Positions 10,771 to 22,700 of a stretch of 64,000 nucleotides of DNA are shown here, piece by piece; the first letter of the stretch is position 1, and the number at the start of each line of letters is the position of its first letter. Below the pieces are notes generated by a model, which worked only from the letters and a program-made list of their open reading frames with translations, did not search any database and was not told where the DNA came from. The stretch is from positions 28,550,001 through 28,614,000 of the forward strand of contig NC_056428.1 of assembly GCF_905147365.1 (NCBI RefSeq), given 5' to 3'. Origin of the DNA: Aricia agestis (taxonomy: Eukaryota; Arthropoda; Insecta; Lepidoptera; Lycaenidae). A program made the position numbers and the translations under genes.

Positions 10771-13700
10771 CTGAAAAAAATTTTACAATATAGCATATTT
10801 CGATATGATCTCTTTCTTGGCAAAGATGCATTTTTATGCAATGTAGTATGCAAGGTTTTGGGGAACAAAAAACCATCAGAAAGAAAGACACATCATACAG
10901 AAAGTAATGTTCGTACAGTTAAAATGTTTAGACGTAATTTATAGGAATAAATAATTAATGCAGAAGTCACTAAAGAGCTTAACTGATATTATAAATAATT
11001 TTCGAGTCACAAACAAAAACCTTGAAAAAGAGACCTTTCCCCCCTCCCCCATCGCCGGCTCGTGTCCCTCCCTCGGGGACTTTTAGTATATTCATCTGGA
11101 CACCTTTAGGAACAACTGTACCAACTTTCAAAACTACAAGAATTATTTGGTTTGAATTCCTTAATTTTCTCATCTACTCGTTCCCGTTTTCGTAGAAATG
11201 CCGGAATAAAATGTAGCCTACATCACTGCAAAGTTTGCTCAAAATTCATCCAATACACAAAATTGATGTCTTTGAAATCTTCTTATTCTTCGAAATCAAA
11301 ATACCCAAAAACCGGTGTGCACATATTTCATTACTTTAAATTAACAATATTTAAGCCAAATTTCAAAGCTGTAGCCCAACCCAAAAAAAATCATATAAAC
11401 CTATTAACCTAATCCCTCTCCTCCCTCTTACCATGGTGAATAGACATCGGATTGTATATTATGCATTATGCACGTAATGATATTATTGCCTAAATATGCA
11501 TAAAATATGCGCAATCAAAAGTCACTTATTATTTTTATTTTTATTTTTTTGGGATAAACTTGTTCGGCGTGCATCCGTTGTCTGATTGCCGTAACACAAG
11601 TTTTTACTTAGCATGGGATTAGACAAAAATATAATGTACGCTACCAAGCTTTTATACTATTGTATTATATTATTGTATGCTTAATAAAGAATTTGAATTT
11701 GAATTATATACAGTGTAACAAAACTTTAGGATGTGTAATATGTGTTCCTTGTAGAGAGTTCACTGTGAAAGTAGCAGCGCCACATTCGTATGGGGAAACC
11801 CGTGACACTGGGACGCTTGATCTTTCAGCGCTGCCACTTTCACAGTGACCTCTACAAGGAACACATACACACCCTAAAGTATTAACACTTAGTTTTGTTA
11901 CACCTTGTATATGTGTCGTAGGATGATTTGAAAAATCCGTGTTTTCGCGAAATCCCTAGAATTTTCGCGAAAATTCGATTTATCAAATCATCCTACGACA
12001 TCGTAGGATGATTTGATAAATCGAATTTTCGCGAAAATTCTAGGGATTTCGCGAAAACACGGATTTATCAAATCATCCTACGACATATGCATTACAATCA
12101 ATTATGCAAATGCATATAATACATGCAAATGCATGATATTATAATTCGATGTCTACTAATAAATATACGGTTCGCTGTAACTGCAGCTCTATTTAGCGTG
12201 TCAGGAGTCATGATACTATGGAGTCAGGTCGGGACACGGCTTATATTAAACCATCTATACTATCCATACTATGCCGCTCCTTTTCACGCTTGACTCGCTG
12301 AACGATTTGATTTGACAACGATTTTGCTGTTTGGTATAGAGATATTTTGAGTCCCGAGAAAGGACATAGGATTCTTTTTATCCCGGGAAAATGTACGGTT
12401 CCCGAAGTATAAATGAATTTTGGCACAACAGAGTTGCGGTCATCGTCAAGTAATTATGAATAATAATAATAATAATTTTGAATAATATATCTTTAAACGG
12501 GCAATTCTTGTATATAAATATATAATTGGAATCTCGGAATCGGCTCCAACGATTTTCATGCAATTTAGTATACAGGGGGTTTCGGGGGCGATAAATCGAT
12601 CTAGCTAGGAATCATTTTTAGAAAATGTCATTTAATTCGTGTTTTATCGAATACCGAGCAAAGCTCGGTCAAATAGCTAGTAATATTTATAGTCATTACT
12701 AGCACGATGCGGAAGCCGATATCAGCTGTTCACTGAGTCGGATGCTCAGTCAACAGTTAAACATAAACAAGGTGTAACAAAACTAAGTTTTTTTAAATGA
12801 AATAAGGGCGGGGGCAAACGAGAAAACAGGTCACCTGATGGAAAGCAACTTCCGTCGCCCATGGACACTCGCAGCATCAGAAGAGCTGCAGGTGTGTTGC
12901 CGGCCCTTTAAGAGGGAACAGGGTAATAGGGGAGGGTAGGGAAGGGAAGGGAATAGGGGAGGGTAGGGAAGGAAATAGGATAAGGGATTGGGCTTCCGGT
13001 AAACTCACTCACTCAGCGAAACACAGCGCAAGCGCTGTTTCACGCCGGTTTTCTGTGAGAACGTGGTATTTCTCCGGTCGAGCCGGAAATGATGATACTT
13101 TACGGGTGTGTACATATACCTTGTATAAAATCACTGTGAAAGTAACAGCACCGAAAGAACAACCTTTTCTACTTTTGTATCCAGGCAAACTCATGACGCT
13201 GAAAACGCCATTACAAATCACAAAAAATTTGCTCGTTCAGCGCTGCTTTTTTCACAATGAACTCTATGTAAGGGACACATGCACACCCTAAATTATTATT
13301 ACTTAGTTTTGTAATACCTTGTATATTAATTATTGCCTACAGGCTACATCCTACACAAACAATCAATTTACGGTCGAATGCAAAATCCAATACCGCGCAT
13401 GCGAACGGTGTGAGGAGGTGCATTCAGGGGCCTTACTCCCGAAACTGATATCGATTTCGATTTTCGATTTCAACGGTTTTTGACACAGTGTTTTTGATTT
13501 TAGAACAAAATTAACAGCAGTCGTTTACACTACGTGACATTTTAGTGGTTGTTTTCCCGCAGTAAAATGATTCTATCTATATACATGTACAATAGATTTG
13601 TGAAGTTTTTTTTTTTAAATCAAAATATCATAAATAAAATTCGCCGGCTCATAGCCGCTCGCGCCTATCGGCATATAGTTGCCACGTACGTCATACAAAA

Positions 13701-16700
13701 TATTTTTTATAAAAAAAAATAACTTGCATGATTTGATAGTACTACTATAGGTAAATCGTTCTGCTGCGGGAAAACAAAAACTAAAATGTCACGTTGTACT
13801 AATACCTTGATTATAAACCAAAATAGAGAAACCATACTATAGATAATAATAATATTATTCTAGATTTATGTTTATGAGAGAAGTTATGAAATTACTGTGG
13901 AAAATTGTTGCAATAACACTTCGCTACCTAGCCCAGTAGGTAAGATGCTCGATCTCTACATGATGCGGGTTCAAGCGGGTTATTTTTTTAAAGATTTTTT
14001 ATGTAATTCCAATTATTGTTTTATAATGTTTTGCTTTGTTGAATAATAAAATTTTAAATTTTAATGCATTTTTTTGAACTATAAAGTATATTACAGTCTC
14101 GACTCGTGGACAGAAACACGACAGAATAGACATTAATAGTTACATCTTTAATTAATATTGTGCTATATGGAGTTGGAGTGGTCACCGCTCTGCATTGTCA
14201 TTGATTAATATATTATCAATGAATATTTTTTTTTCACAAAGAAACTTTGGATATTAATTTAATGCATTTGAATAACTAAATGATAATAATATTATTTTTG
14301 AAAAAAAGTAACGAATATGGCATATTTTAAACGGTCCTGCGGCTGAATCGCGCTATCGAAGTGTTTTCGTACGGTGAGTATATATACAGCCGTAGGGAGC
14401 TAGACTGGGGAGAGCCCGTTTCTACACAGGGAGATAGCCATGGCGGAGCTGCGCTGAATCCCGCCCTCCTGAATCATGTTCCAGTCTGGTTCAGGCGCTT
14501 TGCAAGGCAAAAGCCCGTGGCTTCAAGTGAGAACTGAAAAGGTTTGACTTGTCAGTTAAGACTTGTCGCCTCCGGGAATTTACGGACGAAAGTCCACGTG
14601 TACGCAGGAATTTCCACGCACCCACTGCTGTAGAAAATTAGACTCTCCCTTTTGCGTCGTTTATATTATGCTTTAAATAAATAATACAGTTATTTTACGA
14701 AGGCATTGTCTTATTCTGTTTTAAATATTTTGTCATTCTATGGTATATGTAAAAATATTAAAACTTAACTTTAAAACTGTCTAGTTAGTACTTAAATTGC
14801 AAAGGTACCAAGAGCAAGGGTTTGCCTTATTCTATACTAGCTGTTGCTTGCGAATTCGTCCGCGTTGATGTGTGTTTTACTTTTTCTATGACCGCTATTA
14901 AGAACATTATTTTGCTGTGATGCCATTTTAAACTGCGATATATCCTAGGTAAGATATTCATTTAAATCAATGGTCCCCAACCTTTTTTATGGACAATGCA
15001 TTCGTAAAAGCTTTGGGAAAGGCTGTATTAAAACAAGATTTGTCATAACATTACTGAGGCTATATTTTCTAAATGTTACCTAATCCAGTTTTCGGTGTGT
15101 TTAATTAATAATATAGGTATTATAATCATATAGTTATTGTTAATTGGCATTGTAGGGCTAGGCTTCAATTAACGTAACCTAATTATATAAATGGCACAGA
15201 CGCACTAACATATTTCTCGTGGGACCAGACGGCTCGCTTAAGTCTTACACACGCGAACTGGTAATAGTAAATATTAAAATAAAATTAAACTGTTACATAA
15301 TAATTTGCCGTGAATGGGGATTGTCCATTTTTTTTTAATTTTGCTCATTACAATAACATTTCGAGGAATAAGGTCAGTGATCGTTTTTCTGTACTTATAT
15401 AAACGAAAAAAATATCCATTAGTTACTTATATTTTTGAACAAATATGTTTAACCTTTGTTTGACCTTCAATGGCGTTAAATTAGCAATAATATCGACCAA
15501 CATTTCGTTTCGAACTTTTGGTAAGCTTCTCGTATCAGCTTTCACATACTTAATGAGAACTTGCATTTGACAAACCAGCCATTATAAATAAGATTGAAAG
15601 GAAATTTAAAACATACTGCAGAGGTCAATTGGCTGCTGGTGATGACGTCAGAGCGAAACTTTAAAAATTTGAAACAGCGCTTGCGCTGTGTTTCGCCGAG
15701 TGAGTGAGTTTACCGGAGGCCCAATCCCCTACCCTATTCCCTTCCCTACTCTCCCCTATTCCCTTCTCTTCCCATCCCTACCCTCCCCTATTACCCTATT
15801 CCCTCTTAAAAGGCCGGCAACGCACCTGCAGCTCTTCTGATGCTGCGAGTGTCCATGGGCGACGGAAGTTGCTTTCCATCAGGTGGCGTTTAACAAAAAA
15901 ATATATAAAAAGTACATGTGATTTTTTTGGACAATGCCCATTGTTATTACAATTATCTTTTTGATGTTAATACATGATCTTTTATCTGTCATTTGGGTAG
16001 GGTTCTGCTGGCTTTACTGTAGGACACTCGAGAAGTAGGCTATATCTGCCTACTTTGTGGCAAGCGGCGAGTAGAACCCATAAAGTTAATATACCTAGCA
16101 GAATAGAGCAACAATCTCGAGCTGTCATACGATACCGAAATTGATTTACGTCTATGTGTAAAAATTTGTTTACATACCGAAATTGATTTACGTCTGTGTG
16201 TAAAAATTTGTTTACACAAGCATCTTTCTAAGAGACGAAATTGTCAACGTGCCAAAAATGAAAAAAAAAAGTGGTTCTGCTGTCATGTATCACACGTCTC
16301 TATTTACCACGCAGTGTTACTAATAGTGACATCTCGCTTACTCAGGCCTTTGTTTCTCTATTCCGCTAGGTATATTAACTTTATGGTAGAACCTGACATA
16401 ACCTTACTCATTTCTGTCTAAATATACTTACTCATGACCGTCGACGCCTGCATCGACAAATCTGCTGAGAAGGTGCCCCCGCATATTCTGTCCGTACATA
16501 GGGCCTGCGCAGGCTGTATTCTGCCGACGTTACTGGCACACGGCACGAGGAGCCAGTCGTTGGCACAGTTAGTGGGCCCAGCGCCAGACCCGATCATGGA
16601 ATTTACGGGAGTGTTGCTGTTTCCGCTTATTGTGAATGCTCTGGATCGGTTGTTTACTGGAAATGTACAAGTTTTTTTTTTATTAAATAAGGGGGCAAAC

Positions 16701-19700
16701 GAGCAAACGGGTCACCTGATGATAAGCAACTACCGTCGCCCATGGACACTCGCAACATCAGAAGAGCTGCAGGTGCGTTGCCGCCCTTTTTTGTCTTGGA
16801 CTTGCAGTGCTTGCAGCCAATTTGAATAGATTTAACTAGGTAAAAGATTGATTATATAATTTACGGCCGTTCCCAATATTCAATCTATCTCTGGTTTGAC
16901 ATATGGTTTGAAATATATTATGTCTCTACTCTCTAATGTTTAATGAGAGCTATTCCTATCTCTAGTAGGGCAAAACCAGAGATAGATCAAATATTGGGAA
17001 CGGCCGTTAGTGTAGTTGGCCAAAACTACGGTTCAGGGTTGATGTTTGTACAAAAATATACGGATCATGGCAAGCTATTTTTTATCGTGGAAATATATTA
17101 TATTGTTTGAGTGGGATTTCTGATAACAACTAATAACTTTATCGTATAGAAAGTGTAAATCTTTTTATCACTAAACCTGGATCAGGACAAGCGGAGTACT
17201 GTATCCCGCAGAAGTTCCTCTCCATCCTCACGCAGATGCCGTAGTCCTGGTTGCTGAGCTGCAGGCCCGAAGCTGGATCGTAGTTGAAAGACTTCAGCTG
17301 GCCCGATACACCAGTGTAGTACTGAAGACAGCCCTCGTCGGCTGGAAAATGATTTTTTTTTATTAAAATAATTAGGGTCGTCTATGGGCTTTTCGCCCAT
17401 ATCCTTTGTTTGCCACTTTTCATATAATTTGTTAACGTTCCAAGTTTACATTTATTTCTCAAGTCCATCACGCCTTTGGATTTTTTAAATACATTTTATA
17501 CAAACTAACTTAACTTATATTAACTACTAGATGTCCCGCCGGCTTCGCCCGCGTAAATTAGGAATTTTACAGAAACCGTACATTTTCCCATAAAAAATAT
17601 TTCCCCCGTTTTTCCCACATTTTCCTGAGTTTCTTCGGTCGCATTAGTCTTAGCCTGATAATATAATAATAGCCTATAGTCTTACTCGATAAATGATCTA
17701 TCTAACACTGAGATAAGTTTTTAAATCGGACCTGTAGTTCCTGAGATTGACGCGTTCAAGCAAACATACTCTTCAAGTTTATAATATTAATTAGAGTATA
17801 GATTTTTTTTTATAATCGCTTGACAAACTCGAGTCTCGATCTAAAAGACTATGAAATGGTATAATATGGTAGTGATGATGATGATGATGATGACGATGAA
17901 TGTAATTTGCATAGTAGCATATTCTTTCTGTTCTTAAAACAACGCTGAAACTCCCAAACTTGTATCTATAAAGAATCAGGAGTCCCCTCAGCACCTTCCG
18001 AACCACGGTATACCAGGTATATCTCGGTGCAAAATCTTACTTGTTGGTAGCATATGCTTAGAATACTTCTCACGAGACCGAAGTCACCACATGTTTCCCT
18101 ATAAGTTTTGAGGAGTTCCCTCGATTACTTATGGATCCTTCATCAGATCACCACTTTTGTGAATATAGTACCAAATTGGGATGATACCCTATATACCAAA
18201 AGAAAAATTTTGAAAATCGGTTAACAAACGGCGAAGTAATCGTTGAATATAAGAAAACGAACATAACACCTCCCCCATTTTGAAAGTCGGTAAAAATTGT
18301 AGCCTATGTGTTATTCTGATGTATAAGCTATATTATTGTAAAGTTTCATTAAAATCCGTTCAGTAGTTTTTGCGTGAAAGAGTAACAAACATCCATACAT
18401 CCACACATCCATACATCCAAACAAACTTTCGCCTTTATAATATTAGTAGGATAGTAGGATAGTAGGATGGGGAAAATGATTGTTGACAAAATTCGGAATT
18501 TAATATTATTATAATATCGGGGATCAATAATTTTAATATTGCAGGCCACAATGTTTTTGTGTTTCGAGGCTTTGTGTCTGAAGTTATAATATTCGTTGTG
18601 GAGAGTTGAGACACAGTTGGATGTAATAGTACAGTAGGGTAAGCACGAACTACTATCGAAAAAACATTCGTATCGTTAACGTAAGCATTTTGTATGAAAA
18701 CTTGAACAGCGCCTCTGGTGTGCGTAAATGAAACTAATTTCCAAAGCACGAACACTTAGACGTAAGTTTCGTATCGTCTTCGTATCGAATACGCAACGTA
18801 ACTTGAGCCGTTTGTATGAAGATAGCTAGCACGAAGGCATAAAATGACGTATAGTATCGTAATTGTCGAAGGCTGGCTTGCGAGTTTCACGAATGTTTAT
18901 TCACTTTAAAAATTTCAGTGAGAAAACTTTCGTCAGAGTAAATTTAGAGAATAAAATAGTAATTTAAGTGATTGTGTTGATTTATTTGGTGAGAAAATGC
19001 TTAGATTAAGACGGAGCACCCCACGACGTAGTACATTGTACTATTATCTTGCGGCGCGATTGATTGTTGAAAGTGGAAATGTACAAAGAGAAACAAGGTG
19101 AGTGATGCATTTTGGTACACTATCTTTCCAAAATTTAAAACTTTACAGAAATATGTTCGAAATATCCTATTGAAAGATTATTAAAATTAATATAATATTC
19201 TTAAAACAATAAAATATGAAATTAAATGTAAATCATTTTCCATAAATTCTACCATAATGGTGTATTGCGGGTGGCTGGTTCTCATTTCAGCAGAATGTTT
19301 TAGAAGTTAATTATATAATTCCAAAACTTTCACACAACATTCACAACACAAGTTCACTTCAAAACAAAGTTAACCTTGAATGAGCTTCGAGTTACCAAAA
19401 ATGAAAGACGCGAAGCACTTGATGCTTCGCGTCTTTCGTTTAGGAATACAGTCTCACCAAACACCGTTTTAGTAATTAATTTGTGACGTGGGAGAACCAT
19501 GCTTCGGCACGAATGGGCTGGCTCGACCGGAGAAATACCACGTTCTCACAGAAAAGCGGCATGAAACAGCGCTTGCGCTGTGTTTCGCCGAGTGAGTGAG
19601 ATTACCGGAGGCCCAATTCCCTTCCCTACCCTCCCCTATTTCCATCCCTTCCCTTCCCTACTCTCCCCTATTACCCTATTCCCTCTTAAAAGGTCGGCAA

Positions 19701-22700
19701 CGCACCTGCAGCTCTTCTGATGCTGCGAGTGTCCATCGGCGACGGTAGTTGCTTTCCATCATGTCACCCGTTTGCTCGTTTGATCCCTTATTTCATTAAA
19801 AGAAAAATTGTATTTATAAATACCATTTATCTTTATGAATATAATATTAACTTGTACTGCAGTTTCGTCATATTGCGTCATAATTTGAACAGCGTTTATG
19901 TTTTAAGTGCCCTAAAATCACAAAGTTTTTAATTGATTAAATACGTATCTAGTTTTATGAATGAAATGTTTATTCAATTTTACGACCATTCGTTCTATTT
20001 CGCTCACTCATATTTACGTTGGTGTGACGTCACTAACGTTATCGTGTCGAGGTCTCGATACTATTTCGAAAGTGCTTCGTGCTTCCAACTTAAGTTGTCT
20101 AACGTTTTCGTATCGACAACTCGATACGCTTGCGATACGAAACTTACAATTGTTCGTGCTAGCCGTACTGGGCACCTAGGGCAAGAAAATAAGAAATGTC
20201 TCAGATCACATGAGGTTTTCTTATTTACTGCCTATGGTGCGTATACTATTTCTCTCATCGACGAAGGGGGAAAACGGCAACATCGGTAAGCGCAGCGGGA
20301 AGAAAGTTGACGTTTTCCGTCCGGAGGTGAGAAAGTGGTTTTCCCATTTGTCGTTTAATAATAATAATGTACTATCAGAGAAGTTGATTCCTATGCAATC
20401 GGGGACCTAAGTAGTTTGGTTGCGTTACGTCAAACCCAGCTGACAGATCACAATTAACATTGAATTGACATAATATTCGACCAAATAACGTTGGTCTGTC
20501 AATTGCATAGGAATCAAAATCCTCGATGGTACATACAATTTTTTATTAAAATCGTACTTTGAGCCGATTTGTATGAAATATATTAAAAAAATATTTACCC
20601 GTATATTGGTCTTTCGGCCTCACCCGGAGATATTAATTCACTTTAATGAATATTTTGACATTTTGTGTCTGTCTTTTAATTAAAGTTAAGTAGTCGTTAA
20701 AATACGTCTTTCAAGGTGTTAAGTAGTCTTACCTTTGTAGATAGTGCTGCATGGTATTTGGGTTACCTTCACCTTCCAAATCCTCTCGTAAGAAGTTCCA
20801 CTGGTCACGAAGGTCAGTTTTACTGGATTCGTGGTTCCTATGCCCGCGTCGATGTACACTGCAAAATAAATCTTACTAGAGATCGCCCAATGGTCGAAAT
20901 TCGACCTTGGTTTCAACAACAGACTACTACCTAAATTTTGTAAAAAATATTGACTTTATCATTTTTTTTTTCAACTTGTCTCTGGGACTTAGCTGATCTC
21001 AGACTGGCCGTGTAAGCATTGTCTTATAGTATCTCAGATTCAATAAAAATAAACTATAATCCATTTTCAATTTGTCAACTTGTTGTCAACAGACTTCAAC
21101 CATAAATAAAAGAGTATAATTCGTATGTATAGGCTTGTCACTCAAAAATCTGTCACTTCTCATGTGTATGTGTTGTAGTTTGTGTAATGTTTTATTTGTT
21201 AAAAAAATATATGATAAAAGCATAATTTCAAAATAATATTAGTTCGATGCACTCCTTCACCATTTAACTCTAACTGTGCACATGCACGTACGTTTCCCCA
21301 TTTTTCGTAAAAAGGGTTACAAAATTTTTCGCTTGCGTATTAATATATAGATACCTACTGATATTTTGTCAAAAATATAATTACTAATATTCGGAGCGGA
21401 CAAGAAACTCTCTTTTTATCTAAAATGTACGATTTCTTAGAATTCACATAAGGAGTATATTCAGGGGTGACGCTTCCGTGGTCCAGTGCTAAAGAACGTG
21501 GCTCTTGACTCGGAGGTTGGAAACATGTTAGTTCCAAGTTTGGTTAGGACAATGCAGGCTGATCACCTGATTGTCTGACAAGTAAGATGATCCATGTATC
21601 GGATGGGCGTGTAAAAAGTCGGTCCTGCGCCTGATTTCTTGCCAGTCGTGTCGGTCGTCCGTCCCCCTGGGTTATGAGAGTAAAGGAATAGAGAGTGCTC
21701 TTGTGTACTGCGCACACACTTGGGCACTATAAAATTACTCCTGCGTAACTGGTCTGGTTTCAATGAAACTGGCCACCGTCACCGAAACCGGTGTGGGAGT
21801 ATTATATTCAGGGGTAAATTGTCTGTACAGTTAGATTACCCGGTAAACTTCCGTAAAGAATTCGTATTTAGAATTTTATCCGCAGATTTTCCATATTTTC
21901 CCATCTTACGAACCTTGCCTGGACTTATACAAATTAGCCAAATCTGCTAATTACTATAAGTCCTATATAAATATATTTTTACTTATATAGATAATAAAGG
22001 CTGTAGCAAGTGTAAAGTATGAATCCTCAAGTTAAAATTTATTTCAGGATTTGGGCTTAAGTTTTTTTCGTAACTAGAATAAGTCAGGCATTTCACGAAG
22101 AGTCTGCAAATGAACCTTTAACAACTTTAACTATGGACTTAAATCATATTTGCACAAATGTTATAGAGAGACATAAAGTTTAACATAACTATCACAGTTA
22201 ATAATTTTATCATTACTAGAGATCGCCCAATGGTCGAAATTTGACCTTAGTTTCAACGACATTAGGACTACTACTATACTACCTATATTTTGCAAAAAAA
22301 ATATTGACTATCATATTTTTTTTCAACTCTTGTCTCTGGGGCTCAGCTGATCTGATGGTCGTGTGTACAAGCCTTGTCTAACAGTATCTCAGATTCAATA
22401 AAAAAACTATAATCCATGTTCAATTTCTCAACTTGTTGTCAACTATTTGTCAACAGACTTCAACCATAAATAAAAGAGTAATTATAATGTGTATGTATAG
22501 GCTTGTCACTCAAAAATCTGTCATCTTTCCTAGTGTGTGTATTGCAGTGTGTGTAATGTTTTATTTGTTAAAATAATGTATGATATAATCATAATTTCAA
22601 AATAATATTAGCTTGCAAACAATTATAAACATGCAAAATTTCATTCACCTACGTTTCCCCATTTTTCGTCAAAAGGGATACAAAGTTTTTCTCTCGCGTA

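Larger units (their letters stand above)
18620..20170. mobile_element. Possible decayed DNA transposon with TCGTATCG-rich ends
   Basis: The two ends share motifs in inverted orientation (GTAAGCACGAAC, TTCGTATCGTCTTCGTATCG at the left; CGTATCGACAACTCGATACG and GTTCGTGCTAGCC at the right). Between them lie a candidate short exon (18,998-19,098), a hairpin and a SINE. Ends and family are uncertain. Confidence 0.35.

Noticed and set aside
13919..13985. tRNA gene
   Set aside because: Box-like motifs only; no cloverleaf with a paired acceptor stem.
16434..16829. 131-residue plus-strand ORF
   Set aside because: It is antisense to CUB exon 7, which has splice sites, matching phases and family motifs; the downstream part runs into a SINE.
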